Shown: positions 1 to 11,180, numbered from the stretch's first letter. The stretch: DNA of 64,000 bases from Nonlabens sp. Ci31 (GCF_012974865.1 NZ_CP043633.1:3531501-3595500); one strand, 5' to 3'. Translations and numbers: made by a program. Notes: generated from the letters alone by a model not told the origin.

Positions 1-702
1 TCCGGTGATCATTAATTTTGTAGAGTAAGGTAAGAATGTTAAATTTAGATAGTCTGCTAGTTTCAATTCATAACCTACTGTTATAGCAGCCAAAGAATTA
101 AGGGGTAAATTACCTCCTGGTACTAGAGAAATATTAGGCTTATTCAAATGTTTGAGCGATGCCCCTATCCAGAAATCTTCATTATTAAAAAGCAGCGATG
201 CACTCACGTCCAAATAAGAAACCTGATCATTAGGATCTAAGTTATCTATAGAAATTGGATTGACGGTTTCATTAGTCAAGTCTATCTGATCTTCTAGAAT
301 AAGGTTATTGAAATTAAATGATTTGAACCCATAACCAACTTCCAGCCCTGGACGAAAATCCCACTCGTCTGTCAACTTTACTTTGTAGGCATAAGCCAGG
401 TTGAACTGAGTCAGGCTAAAGTTAGTAAATCGTTCTCGCTGACTGAGCACATTTACTCCTACTCCACTATTCATCGAAGGAACCCAAGTATTAAAATTTG
501 CGTAGTCACTATCAACCCTAAAATTAAGATCTGGCCATTGTGTTCTATGTAGCACTCCAGCTTTGGTTGTTTCTTGAAACCCAGTAAACCCAGAATTCAA
601 TGTTTCTGGAAACAGGTAATACTGCGTGAATATAGGATCTTGAGCTTGTACGGCGTTTATAAAACCTAACATACAAACAAAAATAATTAGTATACTTCTC
701 AT
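1..702 (-). CDS. PorP/SprF family T9SS membrane protein (partial, C-terminus beyond window)
   Basis: The gene starts at 702 and runs off the left edge, so only the first 234 residues are visible; the family is usually about 300 residues. It begins with a signal peptide (MRSILIIFVCMLGFINA, cleaved near VQAQ), followed by the family hallmark QDPIFTQYYLFPETLNSGFTG and alternating beta-strand sequence expected of an outer-membrane barrel (PorP_SprF family). Family knowledge: SprF-like proteins are needed for secretion or anchoring of the particular large adhesin encoded beside them, as with SprB/SprF in Flavobacterium johnsoniae. Here the start codon lies 5 bases after the stop of the giant type B adhesin on the same strand, so the two are almost certainly one operon and a matched pair. 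No internal break is seen in the visible part. Confidence 0.9.
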   Translation of the reverse strand, partial: MRSILIIFVCMLGFINAVQAQDPIFTQYYLFPETLNSGFTGFQETTKAGVLHRTQWPDLNFRVDSDYANFNTWVPSMNSGVGVNVLSQRERFTNFSLTQFNLAYAYKVKLTDEWDFRPGLEVGYGFKSFNFNNLILEDQIDLTNETVNPISIDNLDPNDQVSYLDVSASLLFNNEDFWIGASLKHLNKPNISLVPGGNLPLNSLAAITVGYELKLADYLNLTFLPYSTKLMITG

Positions 703-707
703 TATGC

Positions 708-3700
708 TTAATCTATTTTGATGAATGGTCCTTCGACAGTGATCGTTTCTCCGTAGAATGTTTTGGCTTTGAGTTTATAATAGTAATTCCCGTTTTCTGC
801 TTCTCTGCCATTTATCAAACCATCCCATCCAGCGATAGTTTCTCCAGATTCACTAAAAATGAGGGAACCCCAAGTATCATAAATATCAAACTGCAAGTCT
901 TCCAGACCTTCTTGTCGCGGTCTAAAGTTATCGTTCAGGTTATCTTCATTAGGCGTGAAGGCACTAGGCATGATCAATTTATATCCTTTGGAGATAAAAA
1001 GTGTGATGACAAAGGTCTTGACACATCCGTATTCATAGGTAACCGTTTGAATAATCGTATACTGACCAGCAGTCACATAACTATGTATTGGATTCTCTTC
1101 GGTGGAGAACGTACCATCTCCAAAATCCCATGATATGGAAATAGGAGATCCCGTAGCTGTATTAGTAAACTGTATAGGATCTTGAATAGCATACGCTCCA
1201 TAGGTGGTAAAACCAATGGAATCACTTGAGAACCCTGGGTCTCCTATAGCTTGTAAGTCAACATCAAAGTTGTAGGTTTGAATACAACCTCTCGCATCAG
1301 TAGCAGTGAGTGTAATCAGACCGTTTTGATCTGTGGTCATAAATTCGTTATTTGCTCCAGAAACGGTACCGCTGGACCAGCTAAATGTAAATGGAGCGAC
1401 TCCGCCAGAAACGGCTGCCGCAAAATCTTGAGAAACAGTATTTGTTTCACAATCTACATCGATGCTGTCGGTAACTGAAAGTTCAATAGGTGCAGGTCTC
1501 GTTATCGTAAAACTTCTATCCTCGTTACAACCGCGGCTGTCGGTTACAGTAACTAGATAATTACCTGATGTGATATTATCTAAATCCTCAGTGGTAGCTC
1601 CATTAGACCAGTTGTAAGTAAAAGGTGGAGTCCCTCCAGAAACGATTAAGTTGATGGCACCCGTATTTGCATCGTCACAATCTACAGCATCCGTAGTGTT
1701 TCCATCTACTACAAGTGGTAAAGGCTCTAAAATCGTAAAAGTTTCATTAATAAAACAAGGTGTTCCATCTTCTATAATAACAGAGTAGGTTCCTGGTGCT
1801 AGGTTATTTCTGTTGACACCAGCAGTGCTGCCATCACTCCATGTGAGCGTTAAGGGTTGCAAACCTCCTATTAAATTGAGCGCTATACTTCCGTCATTTG
1901 CTCCAGTACACGAAATATTAGTCACTACTGGACTAATATCAAAAATAGGCGCTTCAGGAACAAAAAACGTTACGGTCTTTGTACACCCCAAACGGTCTGT
2001 TACCGTGATGTCATAATTATCAGAACCCAAATTTGCCTGAAAGAAACCAGTGGCAAGATTGCTCCATGACGCTGTATAAGGCCCACCGTTTCCACCGCTA
2101 ACACTAATGGTCATGGTGGCATCATCTGCTCCATAACAGGTGATAGGCGTTTGCATATCTGTAATAACCATATCGTCTGGTTGAAGAACCTCTAAACCTG
2201 TCAGTTCTTTTATTCCACCATTGGTATCTGTGATACGCACCCTGTATATTCCTGCTGATAAACCAGTAAATACTTGCGTAGGACCAAACATGTTGATGAT
2301 GCTTCCTACCAAAGTTCCTGAACTATCAAAAATTTCAAATGTATAAGGTGGTACAGAATCTTGAATAATAACAATACCAAGTTCTCCATCAGAATCTCCA
2401 AAACAAACCAAGTCCACATGCGCACTTAAATCTTCCTCAAATAACAACTCTGGTGGTTGTGTTAAAGTAAAATTGAGAATTACTGGCGGACATACACCGT
2501 CATCAATAGCTACTGTATAATCTCCAGCTGCTACATTGTTGAGATCCTGAGTAGTCGCTGCAAAACCATTAGGACCCGTCCAGGAGTAAGAATACATACC
2601 AGACCCTCCGTTTACAGAAAGGTCTATCGCACCATCGGTACCTCCAAAGAAACTCACGTTAAAGCCGTTATAATCAGAGAATGTAGCACTTGTATTGATC
2701 TGTGGGTTAACGGTAATCGTATAAACAGCTGGAGGCCCTTCACAGCTAGAACCATTTGTGTTAAAAGTAGCGGTAGCGGTATAAGTGACTGTCAGCGGAC
2801 TTGTAGTACTGTTTACAAGTGTTTGCACAGGAATAGTGTCTGCACCTGTTAAGGTAACACCGGAGATTCCAGCAGGTACATTTGCCATCCAGTTGTACGT
2901 AATATTTCCAGGTAAAGCAGAGGAGAGCGTCACCAAATCTGTTGCAAATTGATTACATAAAGTTTGGTCTGGAATACTAAAGTCTATTAGTGGAGTTGGG
3001 AAAACATCTATAGTTACAGTAAAATTATTTCCAGTACAAATTCCAGCAACAGGACTCAAAGCATAAACCACGGTTCCTACTTGAGTAGTCGTATTCGTTA
3101 AGTTTTGAGTAAAACTAGACTGTGGAGTAGCTTCTGAAGTGGCCCCGTTAACCACACCAGCTGGAGTATTGCTCAGAATTGTCCATGTGTATTCTGTAAT
3201 AGCAGGAACAGTATTCATTCCTCCTTGATTAGCATCCATAGTAAATACATCTGACGTACAAACCACATAACTCTGATCTTGAATAACTGGAAACGGAGAT
3301 ATAATAACCGCTGCTGTATCAGAGACAATAAGTGGACAACCACCTGTTGTGAAAGTGATCTCACAGTAGTAGTACGTAGTCCCTGAAATCGTGTTCTGTG
3401 GTAGAAAAGAACTGGAGGTCTCTCCTGCAATAGGAGTTCCTCCAGTGGTACTGTCTAACACATTACTGAACCATTGATAGTTAGGAGTAGAGGTACCATT
3501 GCTAAAAGCTACATTCATTAAATTGACACTATCGCCTTCACACACATTACTATCGACAGGTTGAACCGTTACCAAAGGTGCTGGAACTACTTCCACCACA
3601 CTGACATCACTAGTAACGTTACAGCCTAGACCGGTTTGGACAATTTCACAATAGTAATAAGAAATTCCTACCGTATTTGTAGGAGGAGTAAAGGTATCAG

Positions 3701-6700
3701 AAATCTCACCGGTGATTAGTGTTCCACCGCTATTAGAGTTGGAATTATTAGTATACCACTGGTAAGAATAAGTTCCTAATCCACCTGTTGCCACAACTAC
3801 TAAATCACCTGAAGCAGCTCCTTGACATTGGGTTTGATTGGAAATAGGTTGGGAAGAAACAATCGGATCTTCTACTACTATAACCTCAGCTGCTGCACTG
3901 CTAATAGAACTACAGCCATTACCTGTAAAAGAAGCTGTAGCATAAAAATAATAGGTTCCTGCTGCAGTAAAAGCTGGAGGCGTATACGTATCCATAGTAG
4001 CACCAGAAATAAGGCTTCCTCCTGTATTTGAATTGACCGTGTTAGAATACCACTGATAAGAAGTCAATCCTGCCCCATCTTGAACAGCAACTGTCAACGG
4101 CATGATCGTTCCTCCAACACATAAATCTTGAGTTACTAAAGGGTCTGTGACTATGGTTGCTTCAGGAACCACTTCTACTCGAGCACTATTTGATACGATC
4201 GCTGAGCAACCCCCTTGAGAAAACATGATCTCACAATAATAGAAAAACTCCCCTAACACGTCAGATGGCGGCGTAAAGCTCGTGTTGGTCTCTCCTGCAA
4301 TAGCAGTTCCTCCGCTAGCACTATTAGTGGTATTGCGATACCATTGATAACTAGCTGTTCCGGTTCCGTTAGAAAAGGCAACAATCAAGATGTCTGTACT
4401 TCCATTAATACAAAGCTCTTGATTTGTTATAGGCTGTATTGAAAATGATGGAGCAGGAACAATTTCGACACTAGCTACATCACTGGTAACATCACAACCT
4501 AATGCGGTCTGCATAATTTCACAGTAGTAATAAAAAACACCTGTGGTACTGGTGTCTGGAGTAAAACTTGTTCCATTTGCACCTGCTATCAAAGTTCCTC
4601 CAGTAGCAGAGTTTGAAGTGTTTTCATACCATTGATAACTAAATGTACCTATTCCATTTGCTGCAGCAACAATTAAGTCATCGGGAACAGCGCCTTGACA
4701 ATGTGTCTGCGCAGGCAGCGGTTGCATGGTTATATCAGGATCAGGTCTAACGATGATTTCTGCAACATCACTTGTGGTTGATCCACAACCTATACCGTCA
4801 AGTGTTGCTACTACATAAAAATAAAAGGTTCCCGCTGTCGCGAAAGCAGCCGGAGTATAAGAATCTTGATCAGCACCAGCAATCAAGGTTCCACCAGATG
4901 CGGAATTGTTTGAATTGCTATACCATTGATACGTAATACCACCAGTTCCGTCTTGTACAGCAACCGTCAATGGCATAATAATACCTCCTTCACACAATTC
5001 TTGTGTCACTAGAGGTTGAGAAGAAATCGTAGGTAATGGTACTACCTCTACTCGAGCTGTTGTTGAAAAAAGAGAACTACAACCACCTTGAGAAAAGGTG
5101 ATCTCACAATAATAGAAGGTTTCTCCTAAAGTGTCTGCAATAGGGTTATATGTACTAGAAGTAGCTCCCGTTATTAGAGTTCCCGTGGTAATATCATTAA
5201 CACTGTTGCTGTACCATTGATAAGAAGGTGTTCCTGTTCCATTAGTATAAGCTAAGGTGAGAGGATCTGGCATACCGTTAATACAGACTGTTTGATCTAT
5301 TATAGGTTGAGAGGTAATGATAGGTGCTTCCACTACAATAACTTCGGCAACATCACTAAGAGCATTACAACCTTCACCAGATTGTATTATTTCACAGTAA
5401 TAAAAGACCGTTCCTACAGCTGCAGTAGGAGGTGTAAAAGTATCATTGGTCTCACCTACTATAGCTGTCCCCCCAGTATTTGAATTGACTGAGTTAGTGT
5501 ACCATTGATAACTAAATGTGCCTATACCGTTTGCTGCAACCAGATTTAAGTCATTAGGAACTGCTCCTTGACAATGAGTTTGTGATGCAAGTGGTTGTGC
5601 CGTCACATCTGGATCAGGCACAACGTTTACTTCAGACACATCACTAGCGGTACTTCCGCATCCTATTCCATCTAAAGTAGCTACTGCGTAGAAATAAAAA
5701 TTACCTGGCGTATTAAAAACAGGCGGTGTATAAGAGTCTAAAGTAGCTCCTGAAATTGCTGTACCACCGGTATTGGAGTTGGTCGTATTAGAGTACCATT
5801 GATAGGTTATACTTCCTGTCCCTCCTGCCACTGCTATACTTAACGACATGATCATCCCGCCTTCACAAATATCTTGTGTCACTGTAGGTTGTGTACTGAT
5901 GGTTGGAAGTGGAAATATTACTACTTGTCCTGTATTTGTCAATATAGAGCTACATCCCCCTTGAGAGAACGTCAATTCACAATAATAAAAAACAGCTCCT
6001 GTTGGTGTATTAGGTGGTGTATAGGAGCTCATAGTAGCTCCTGAAATTATAGTTCCAGAAGACGTATCATCTACCGTATTGCTGTACCATTGATAACTTA
6101 CGGTTCCCGTTCCATTGGTAAAAGCAACACTTAGCGGATTTACCGTCCCATTCAAACAGAGTTCTTGTAGTGGTTCAGGCTGTGTAGTAATCGTTGGTGC
6201 AGGAACTATTTCTACTCTAGACGTAGCACTCACCACCTCACAACCAGCCACGTCTTGTGTAATTACACAATAATAATAGGTTATTCCCACAGCTGTTGTA
6301 GGTGGAACATAGGTTGCGGTAGTAGCTCCTGCAATTGCAGTACCACCTGTGTTCGTATTGGCTGTGTTGGAATACCATTGGTAACTGATGGTTCCCAATC
6401 CATTGGCTATGCTTAGCGTAAGATCATTTGGAGTGGCTCCTTGACAGTGTGTTTGATCTGCAAGAGGTTGCGCTGTCACATCTGGATCAGGGACAACGTT
6501 TACCTCAGCTACTTGACTAGAAACAGCATTACAACCTATTCCATCTAGAGTAGCTATTGCATAGAAATAAAAATTACCCGGCGTATTAAAAACAGGCGGC
6601 GTATAAGAGTCTAAAGTAGCTCCTGAGATGGCAGTACCACCAGTATTGGAATTGGTTGTATTAGAATACCATTGATAGGTTATAGTTCCTGTTCCTCCTG

Positions 6701-9700
6701 TCACTGCTGTACTTAACGGCATGATCATCCCGCCTTCACAAATATCTTGAGTCATCAGAGGCTGTGTAACGATCGTTGGTTGTGGGTACACCTCTACTCT
6801 TGCTGTATTAGAAAAAATAGAACTACATCCACCTTGTGAAAAAAGTAATTCGCAATAATAGAACAACTCGCCTACAGGGCTACTAGGTGGTGTATAGGAA
6901 CTATTAGTTGCACCGCTAATAGGTGTTCCTCCTGTAATACTATTTGAAGAATTGCTATACCATTGGTAGGTTGCTGTACCTGCACCGTTCGTAAAGGAAA
7001 CTGTTAAAGCTGTTAAGCTCCCATTAATACAAATTTCTTGATTCGGATTTGGTTGTGTTGTAATACTAGGTGATGGAACAATTTCAACAGTTGATATATT
7101 ACTAGTCACCTCACATCCAGAAGCTGCTTGAGCAACCACACAATAGTAGTAAACTGTTCCAACAGTGCTGGTAGGAGGACTATAAGTAGCAGACGAAGCT
7201 CCTGCGATAAGAGATCCTCCTGTATTAGATGCGGTATTATTGGAATACCATTGATACATTAAAGCACCTATTCCGCCTGTAGCAGCTACGACCAAATCAT
7301 CTGCTGCTGCATTTTGACATTGAGTTTGAGAAGTTGGAGGCTGAGAAGTAATAATAGGGTCATCAATGACAGTAATAGTCGCTACATCACTAACGGTGGA
7401 GCCACAGCCTGTACCATCAAAAATGGCTTCTGCATAGAAATAATAAACTCCAGAAGTGTTAAAAACTGGTGGCGTATAAGAAAGCTGATTAGCTCCAGCT
7501 ATAGCGGTCCCACCACTTGTATTGGAATTTGTTGTATTGCTATACCACTGATAAGTAGCATTTCCAAAACCTCCAGAAGTTGAAAAGCTTAGCGCTTGAT
7601 TTGTTCCTCCCTCACAAATGTCTTGAGTAGTAATGGGGTTTGTTGAAATTATAGGCAACGGATGTACTTCAACCCGAGCCGTGTTAGAGAAGATAGAACT
7701 ACAACCTCCTTGCGAAAAGGTAATCTCGCAATAGTAAAACAGCTCTCCCAAGGCATCTGTTGGAGGTAAATAATTATCAGTTGTTGCTCCTGCAATCAAA
7801 CTACCACCAATAGTGGCGTTTGTAGTATTACTGTACCATTGATAACTAGCTGTACCCGCTCCATTTGTAAAGGCTACTTGAAGTAGCTGAGCATTGTTTG
7901 TCGTATTAGCATCGAGACAGACATCTTGGCCAGGTATGGGTTGAGAGGTTATTATGGGTGCTGCCACTATGATAACCTCAGCCGTATCACTTGTAGTTTC
8001 ACAACCTGAAACGTTTTGAGTAATCACACAAAAATAATATAAGGTACCTATAGTGGTGCTAGGCGGCGTAAAACTGGCATTAGTTTGTCCTGCTAATAGG
8101 GAACCTCCTGTATTGGAATTGGTCGTATTGGAAAACCACTGATAACTTGGAGTCCCCAATCCGTTAGCAACAGCAACGGTTAGTGTGGTAGCATTAGCTC
8201 CTTGACATTGGGTTTGGGTAAGTAATGGTTGTGTTGTTACCACAGGATCTGCTATAACATTAATAGTCGCTACATTAGAAGCAACACCTCCACAACCAGT
8301 CCCATCATAGGTAGCGACCGCGTAATAATAGAATGTTCCGACAGTTGGAAAAGTTGGTGGTGTGTAAGTAGCTTGTGTAGCCCCAGGTAGGGAAGTTCCT
8401 CCTGTATTAGCATTAGAAGTGTTTGAAAACCATTGATAAGAAAGGTTGCCTGTCCCACCAGTAGCTTGTACATTTAAATCGACAGCATTTCCACCTTCGC
8501 AAATATCTTGACTGTTAATAGGATCTGTTATGGTCGGTAATGGTGAAATAGAAACTCTGGCGGTGTTGGTAAGAATTGATGTACAACCACCCGAAGAAAA
8601 GGTAATTTCACAATAATAAAAAACGGTACCCACCACAGTATTATTTGGTGTAAATGACACCGAAGTCGCTCCTGCAATTGCATTGCCGCTAGTAGTATTA
8701 TCATTTGCATTACGGTACCATTGAAACGTGGGTGTTCCTACGACATTTGCAATGCTAAAAGTAAGCGGATTTAAAACCCCACCGGTACAAATTTCTTGAG
8801 GAGTTAAGGGTTGGTTAGAAACGATGGGAGCTGGGACTACATCAAAACTTATGGAATCGGTACATCCATTGTTGTCTGTAAAAGTAATAGTAGCATTTCC
8901 CGCGTTTCCACCCGTAACAAGACCGCTTGAATTAACAGTAGCTACCGAAGAGTTGGAAGATGTCCAGTTGCTACCTGTAGTACTCGCAGTCAACTGTGAT
9001 GTTTGACCCGCGCAAGCGGTCAGTTCACCTGTAATTTCTGGTTCTGGAAAGATTTCAAATGTTTGATTTAATGCAGTAACAGGACCACATTCATTAGTCA
9101 CTACAAGAGAAACCGTATAAATTCCAGGAGTTGAATAGGTAATATTTGTTGGGTTTGCTTGGGAAGAAGTCGCTGGAGAACCATTTGGAAAACTCCATGC
9201 ATAAGTAACATTATTAGAGTTAGGTGCGCACGGATCCACCACAGCGGTAGGAGAAATGGTGTTATTTGTGCCGTTTTGACAAAAGTCTGCGATGTTGTTG
9301 ATGCTGGCTGTAGGAGGCTTTTTAACAATTATATCTTGAGGTACCGACATTACCGTACCACAGCTGCTTCCAGAAATTGTAGCTTGCACCGTATAAATAC
9401 CCGGTGTTACAAAGTTAAATTGAGGTGCTTCAGAAGTAGCACTCGTCCCCGCAACATAACTCCAATTCTCTGGAGCCATTCCACAATACGCATCTTGGTA
9501 GGCGACATCCCAAGAATAACTTAAAGGGCTGCAATTAAAAGTGAGGTCGGTATTGTTGGTTGTCGTTACATTTAAAGGCGTACAACCTTCTACAGTACTG
9601 AAGGCAAAGTCAGGAGTTAAAGGTTCTTCTATACATATTTGTTGTGTGAACATATCGTTACCACAAGTAGCTCCTACCAGGGATAAGGTTACTGTGTAGG

Positions 9701-11180
9701 TTCCGGGAGCTGTATAGGTATGCATGCCATTTACAGGGAAGTTTGAAAGTTCGGTAGACGTACTGCCATCTCCGTAATCCCAATTGTATCTTATTTGAGT
9801 GGAACAATCGTTACCAAAACCAGTTTCTGAATTATTAAAAAAAGTAACTGCTGTATTGATACATTCCACCTCTGGGGCGGCAAAAGCTGCAGTCGCCTCT
9901 TCTAAAATTCTAATATTACCTACAGATCCCGGGGTGTTACCACAGGCATTTGTGATGTTTATGGTAACGTCATAAGTAGATGGACAACTCGTCTCTGTAT
10001 ATTCATGCGGAACAGGAAAAGGGTCTGTTAAGTTGGACGATGCAGATATGAGCTGCTGCTGTGTATAAGTAGCCGTTCCTCCATCACCATAATCAATATC
10101 ATAAACAGTGTCCAGAGAATTCCCTCCCCAACCATTAATAGTAAAAGCAATAGCTCCAGTAGGAATACATAAATTTTGTGTTCCTCCTGGACTACTTATC
10201 CCTCCACTCGGATTTGAAATATTGCGTACTTGAAAAGTCTTACTAGGATCACAACCATTTGTCAAAGTCGATTGTGCAGAAACAACCATTGTAAACACCC
10301 CATTATTCACATAGTTGTGCATTACTGGAAAGCTAACTGATGTTGCAAGAGGAGAGCCGTCACCCCAATCGATGGTATAAGAGTTTGGGTCTACATTTGC
10401 GGGAGCGCCACCTTGACTTAAGGTTATCGTATAAGGCATACCATTACCTGCATTGCCACAATTATTAAAATCGTCACCTGCTGCAGTCGGATCAAAAAGA
10501 TTGAGATCTGGCTCTGCTTGAATCGTAACTGATCTCGTTGTGGTGTTGGAACATCCATTTGATGAAGTCACCGTCAAGCTAACTGTGAAGGTCTGTGAAG
10601 CGGCTCCTAAAACTTCATAAATAAAACTGGGATTCTGTAATGTCGAGGTGGAATTATTTGAATCTCCAAACTCCCATTCATAACTCAATGTACCACTACC
10701 AGAAGAAGAATTATTGAAATTTATAGCTTCTCCAGAACACTGATTGTTATTGACGACATTAAAATTAGGATTTATATTGTTGGAAGATACCTCTACAGTT
10801 GCGGTCTCTCCGCTAATGCTTGTAGGACTTCTAGATATAAAGTCTTCTACAGTTAATAAGGTATACACATTGGACCCGACCGTATTTGTAGGCACCATGA
10901 TAGTGACCGAATCATTGGTCCCTGTTGTAGAAACAGTTTGAACTGCTCCGGTTCCCAATCTATAAGTAAAGGTATATGGCCTAGCCCCATTACTTCCTGT
11001 AAAGGTGATTGGAACCATTCCTGAGTTTAAACACACTTGAACAGAACCAGATATAGCAGCCGAAGGAACAAACATAGTTTCTATCAGTCGCTCACCGTCT
11101 TTAGAGAAACTAAATGAAGAACTAGGTATCAGGCAAATGAATGCACTCCATAACAGCAGGAAATAGTATTTTTTAATCAT
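708..11180 (-). CDS. Giant SprB-like cell-surface adhesin with T9SS type B sorting domain
   Basis: The protein has about 3490 residues. I place the start at 11180 because MIKKYYFLLLWSAFICLIPS is a clean signal peptide; the frame stays open 10 codons further upstream. Domains in order: about six PKD-like domains (roughly residues 140-720, with motifs such as EFGD, DYGDG, TPGIYTV), one BIG2-like domain (about 725-790), nineteen Ig-like repeats with YQWYSNT cores (about 795-2630), two PKD-like linkers, six SprB repeats (C-x-G-x-x-D-G-x-I type), a final PKD domain (SWDFGDG), and a C-terminal type B sorting domain (PSAFTPNEDNLNDNF, then GWDGLINGREAENGNYYYKL). Family knowledge: such proteins leave the cell by the type IX system and serve as mobile gliding or attachment adhesins. 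The PorP/SprF gene follows 5 bases downstream. No frameshift is seen despite strong internal repetition. Ligand and exact role are unknown. Confidence 0.93.
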   Translation of the reverse strand: MIKKYYFLLLWSAFICLIPSSSFSFSKDGERLIETMFVPSAAISGSVQVCLNSGMVPITFTGSNGARPYTFTYRLGTGAVQTVSTTGTNDSVTIMVPTNTVGSNVYTLLTVEDFISRSPTSISGETATVEVSSNNINPNFNVVNNNQCSGEAINFNNSSSGSGTLSYEWEFGDSNNSTSTLQNPSFIYEVLGAASQTFTVSLTVTSSNGCSNTTTRSVTIQAEPDLNLFDPTAAGDDFNNCGNAGNGMPYTITLSQGGAPANVDPNSYTIDWGDGSPLATSVSFPVMHNYVNNGVFTMVVSAQSTLTNGCDPSKTFQVRNISNPSGGISSPGGTQNLCIPTGAIAFTINGWGGNSLDTVYDIDYGDGGTATYTQQQLISASSNLTDPFPVPHEYTETSCPSTYDVTINITNACGNTPGSVGNIRILEEATAAFAAPEVECINTAVTFFNNSETGFGNDCSTQIRYNWDYGDGSTSTELSNFPVNGMHTYTAPGTYTVTLSLVGATCGNDMFTQQICIEEPLTPDFAFSTVEGCTPLNVTTTNNTDLTFNCSPLSYSWDVAYQDAYCGMAPENWSYVAGTSATSEAPQFNFVTPGIYTVQATISGSSCGTVMSVPQDIIVKKPPTASINNIADFCQNGTNNTISPTAVVDPCAPNSNNVTYAWSFPNGSPATSSQANPTNITYSTPGIYTVSLVVTNECGPVTALNQTFEIFPEPEITGELTACAGQTSQLTASTTGSNWTSSNSSVATVNSSGLVTGGNAGNATITFTDNNGCTDSISFDVVPAPIVSNQPLTPQEICTGGVLNPLTFSIANVVGTPTFQWYRNANDNTTSGNAIAGATSVSFTPNNTVVGTVFYYCEITFSSGGCTSILTNTARVSISPLPTITDPINSQDICEGGNAVDLNVQATGGTGNLSYQWFSNTSNANTGGTSLPGATQATYTPPTFPTVGTFYYYAVATYDGTGCGGVASNVATINVIADPVVTTQPLLTQTQCQGANATTLTVAVANGLGTPSYQWFSNTTNSNTGGSLLAGQTNASFTPPSTTIGTLYYFCVITQNVSGCETTSDTAEVIIVAAPIITSQPIPGQDVCLDANTTNNAQLLQVAFTNGAGTASYQWYSNTTNATIGGSLIAGATTDNYLPPTDALGELFYYCEITFSQGGCSSIFSNTARVEVHPLPIISTNPITTQDICEGGTNQALSFSTSGGFGNATYQWYSNTTNSNTSGGTAIAGANQLSYTPPVFNTSGVYYFYAEAIFDGTGCGSTVSDVATITVIDDPIITSQPPTSQTQCQNAAADDLVVAATGGIGALMYQWYSNNTASNTGGSLIAGASSATYSPPTSTVGTVYYYCVVAQAASGCEVTSNISTVEIVPSPSITTQPNPNQEICINGSLTALTVSFTNGAGTATYQWYSNSSNSITGGTPISGATNSSYTPPSSPVGELFYYCELLFSQGGCSSIFSNTARVEVYPQPTIVTQPLMTQDICEGGMIMPLSTAVTGGTGTITYQWYSNTTNSNTGGTAISGATLDSYTPPVFNTPGNFYFYAIATLDGIGCNAVSSQVAEVNVVPDPDVTAQPLADQTHCQGATPNDLTLSIANGLGTISYQWYSNTANTNTGGTAIAGATTATYVPPTTAVGITYYYCVITQDVAGCEVVSATSRVEIVPAPTITTQPEPLQELCLNGTVNPLSVAFTNGTGTVSYQWYSNTVDDTSSGTIISGATMSSYTPPNTPTGAVFYYCELTFSQGGCSSILTNTGQVVIFPLPTISTQPTVTQDICEGGMIMSLSIAVAGGTGSITYQWYSNTTNSNTGGTAISGATLDSYTPPVFNTPGNFYFYAVATLDGIGCGSTASDVSEVNVVPDPDVTAQPLASQTHCQGAVPNDLNLVAANGIGTFSYQWYTNSVNSNTGGTAIVGETNDTFTPPTAAVGTVFYYCEIIQSGEGCNALSDVAEVIVVEAPIITSQPIIDQTVCINGMPDPLTLAYTNGTGTPSYQWYSNSVNDITTGTLITGATSSTYNPIADTLGETFYYCEITFSQGGCSSLFSTTARVEVVPLPTISSQPLVTQELCEGGIIMPLTVAVQDGTGGITYQWYSNSNNSASGGTLIAGADQDSYTPAAFATAGTFYFYVVATLDGIGCGSTTSDVAEIIVRPDPDITMQPLPAQTHCQGAVPDDLIVAAANGIGTFSYQWYENTSNSATGGTLIAGANGTSFTPDTSTTGVFYYYCEIMQTALGCDVTSDVASVEIVPAPSFSIQPITNQELCINGSTDILIVAFSNGTGTASYQWYRNTTNSASGGTAIAGETNTSFTPPSDVLGEFFYYCEIMFSQGGCSAIVSNSARVEVVPEATIVTDPLVTQDLCVGGTIMPLTVAVQDGAGLTSYQWYSNTVNSNTGGSLISGATMDTYTPPAFTAAGTYYFYATASFTGNGCSSISSAAAEVIVVEDPIVSSQPISNQTQCQGAASGDLVVVATGGLGTYSYQWYTNNSNSNSGGTLITGEISDTFTPPTNTVGISYYYCEIVQTGLGCNVTSDVSVVEVVPAPLVTVQPVDSNVCEGDSVNLMNVAFSNGTSTPNYQWFSNVLDSTTGGTPIAGETSSSFLPQNTISGTTYYYCEITFTTGGCPLIVSDTAAVIISPFPVIQDQSYVVCTSDVFTMDANQGGMNTVPAITEYTWTILSNTPAGVVNGATSEATPQSSFTQNLTNTTTQVGTVVYALSPVAGICTGNNFTVTIDVFPTPLIDFSIPDQTLCNQFATDLVTLSSALPGNITYNWMANVPAGISGVTLTGADTIPVQTLVNSTTSPLTVTYTATATFNTNGSSCEGPPAVYTITVNPQINTSATFSDYNGFNVSFFGGTDGAIDLSVNGGSGMYSYSWTGPNGFAATTQDLNNVAAGDYTVAIDDGVCPPVILNFTLTQPPELLFEEDLSAHVDLVCFGDSDGELGIVIIQDSVPPYTFEIFDSSGTLVGSIINMFGPTQVFTGLSAGIYRVRITDTNGGIKELTGLEVLQPDDMVITDMQTPITCYGADDATMTISVSGGNGGPYTASWSNLATGFFQANLGSDNYDITVTDRLGCTKTVTFFVPEAPIFDISPVVTNISCTGANDGSIALNLIGGLQPLTLTWSDGSTAGVNRNNLAPGTYSVIIEDGTPCFINETFTILEPLPLVVDGNTTDAVDCDDANTGAINLIVSGGTPPFTYNWSNGATTEDLDNITSGNYLVTVTDSRGCNEDRSFTITRPAPIELSVTDSIDVDCETNTVSQDFAAAVSGGVAPFTFSWSSGTVSGANNEFMTTDQNGLITLTATDARGCIQTYNFDVDLQAIGDPGFSSDSIGFTTYGAYAIQDPIQFTNTATGSPISISWDFGDGTFSTEENPIHSYVTAGQYTIIQTVTYEYGCVKTFVITLFISKGYKLIMPSAFTPNEDNLNDNFRPRQEGLEDLQFDIYDTWGSLIFSESGETIAGWDGLINGREAENGNYYYKLKAKTFYGETITVEGPFIKID
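3290..8800 (-). repeat. Nineteen tandem Ig-like repeats, in a three-domain higher-order pattern
   Basis: Units of about 290 bp (95-100 residues) each read C-x-G-x(n)-YQW(Y/F)SN-x(n)-GG-x-I-x-GA-x(n)-YTPP-x(n)-YYY-x(n)-GC. Three subtypes alternate without a break: type A opens ICEGG and has FYFYA and DGxGC; type B opens (Q/H)CQGA and has YYYC and CE or CN; type C opens (I/V/L)C(I/L/V)NG or a variant and has FYYCE with SQGGCSS. The order is C-(A-B-C)x6. Adjacent same-type units are closer to each other than to their neighbours, for example the two ICEGGMIM units. Confidence 0.9.

Noticed and set aside
912..10941. Several plus-strand open frames of 60-120 codons inside the adhesin gene
   Set aside because: They lie opposite the repetitive adhesin coding sequence, have no starts with promoter signals and mirror its repeats.
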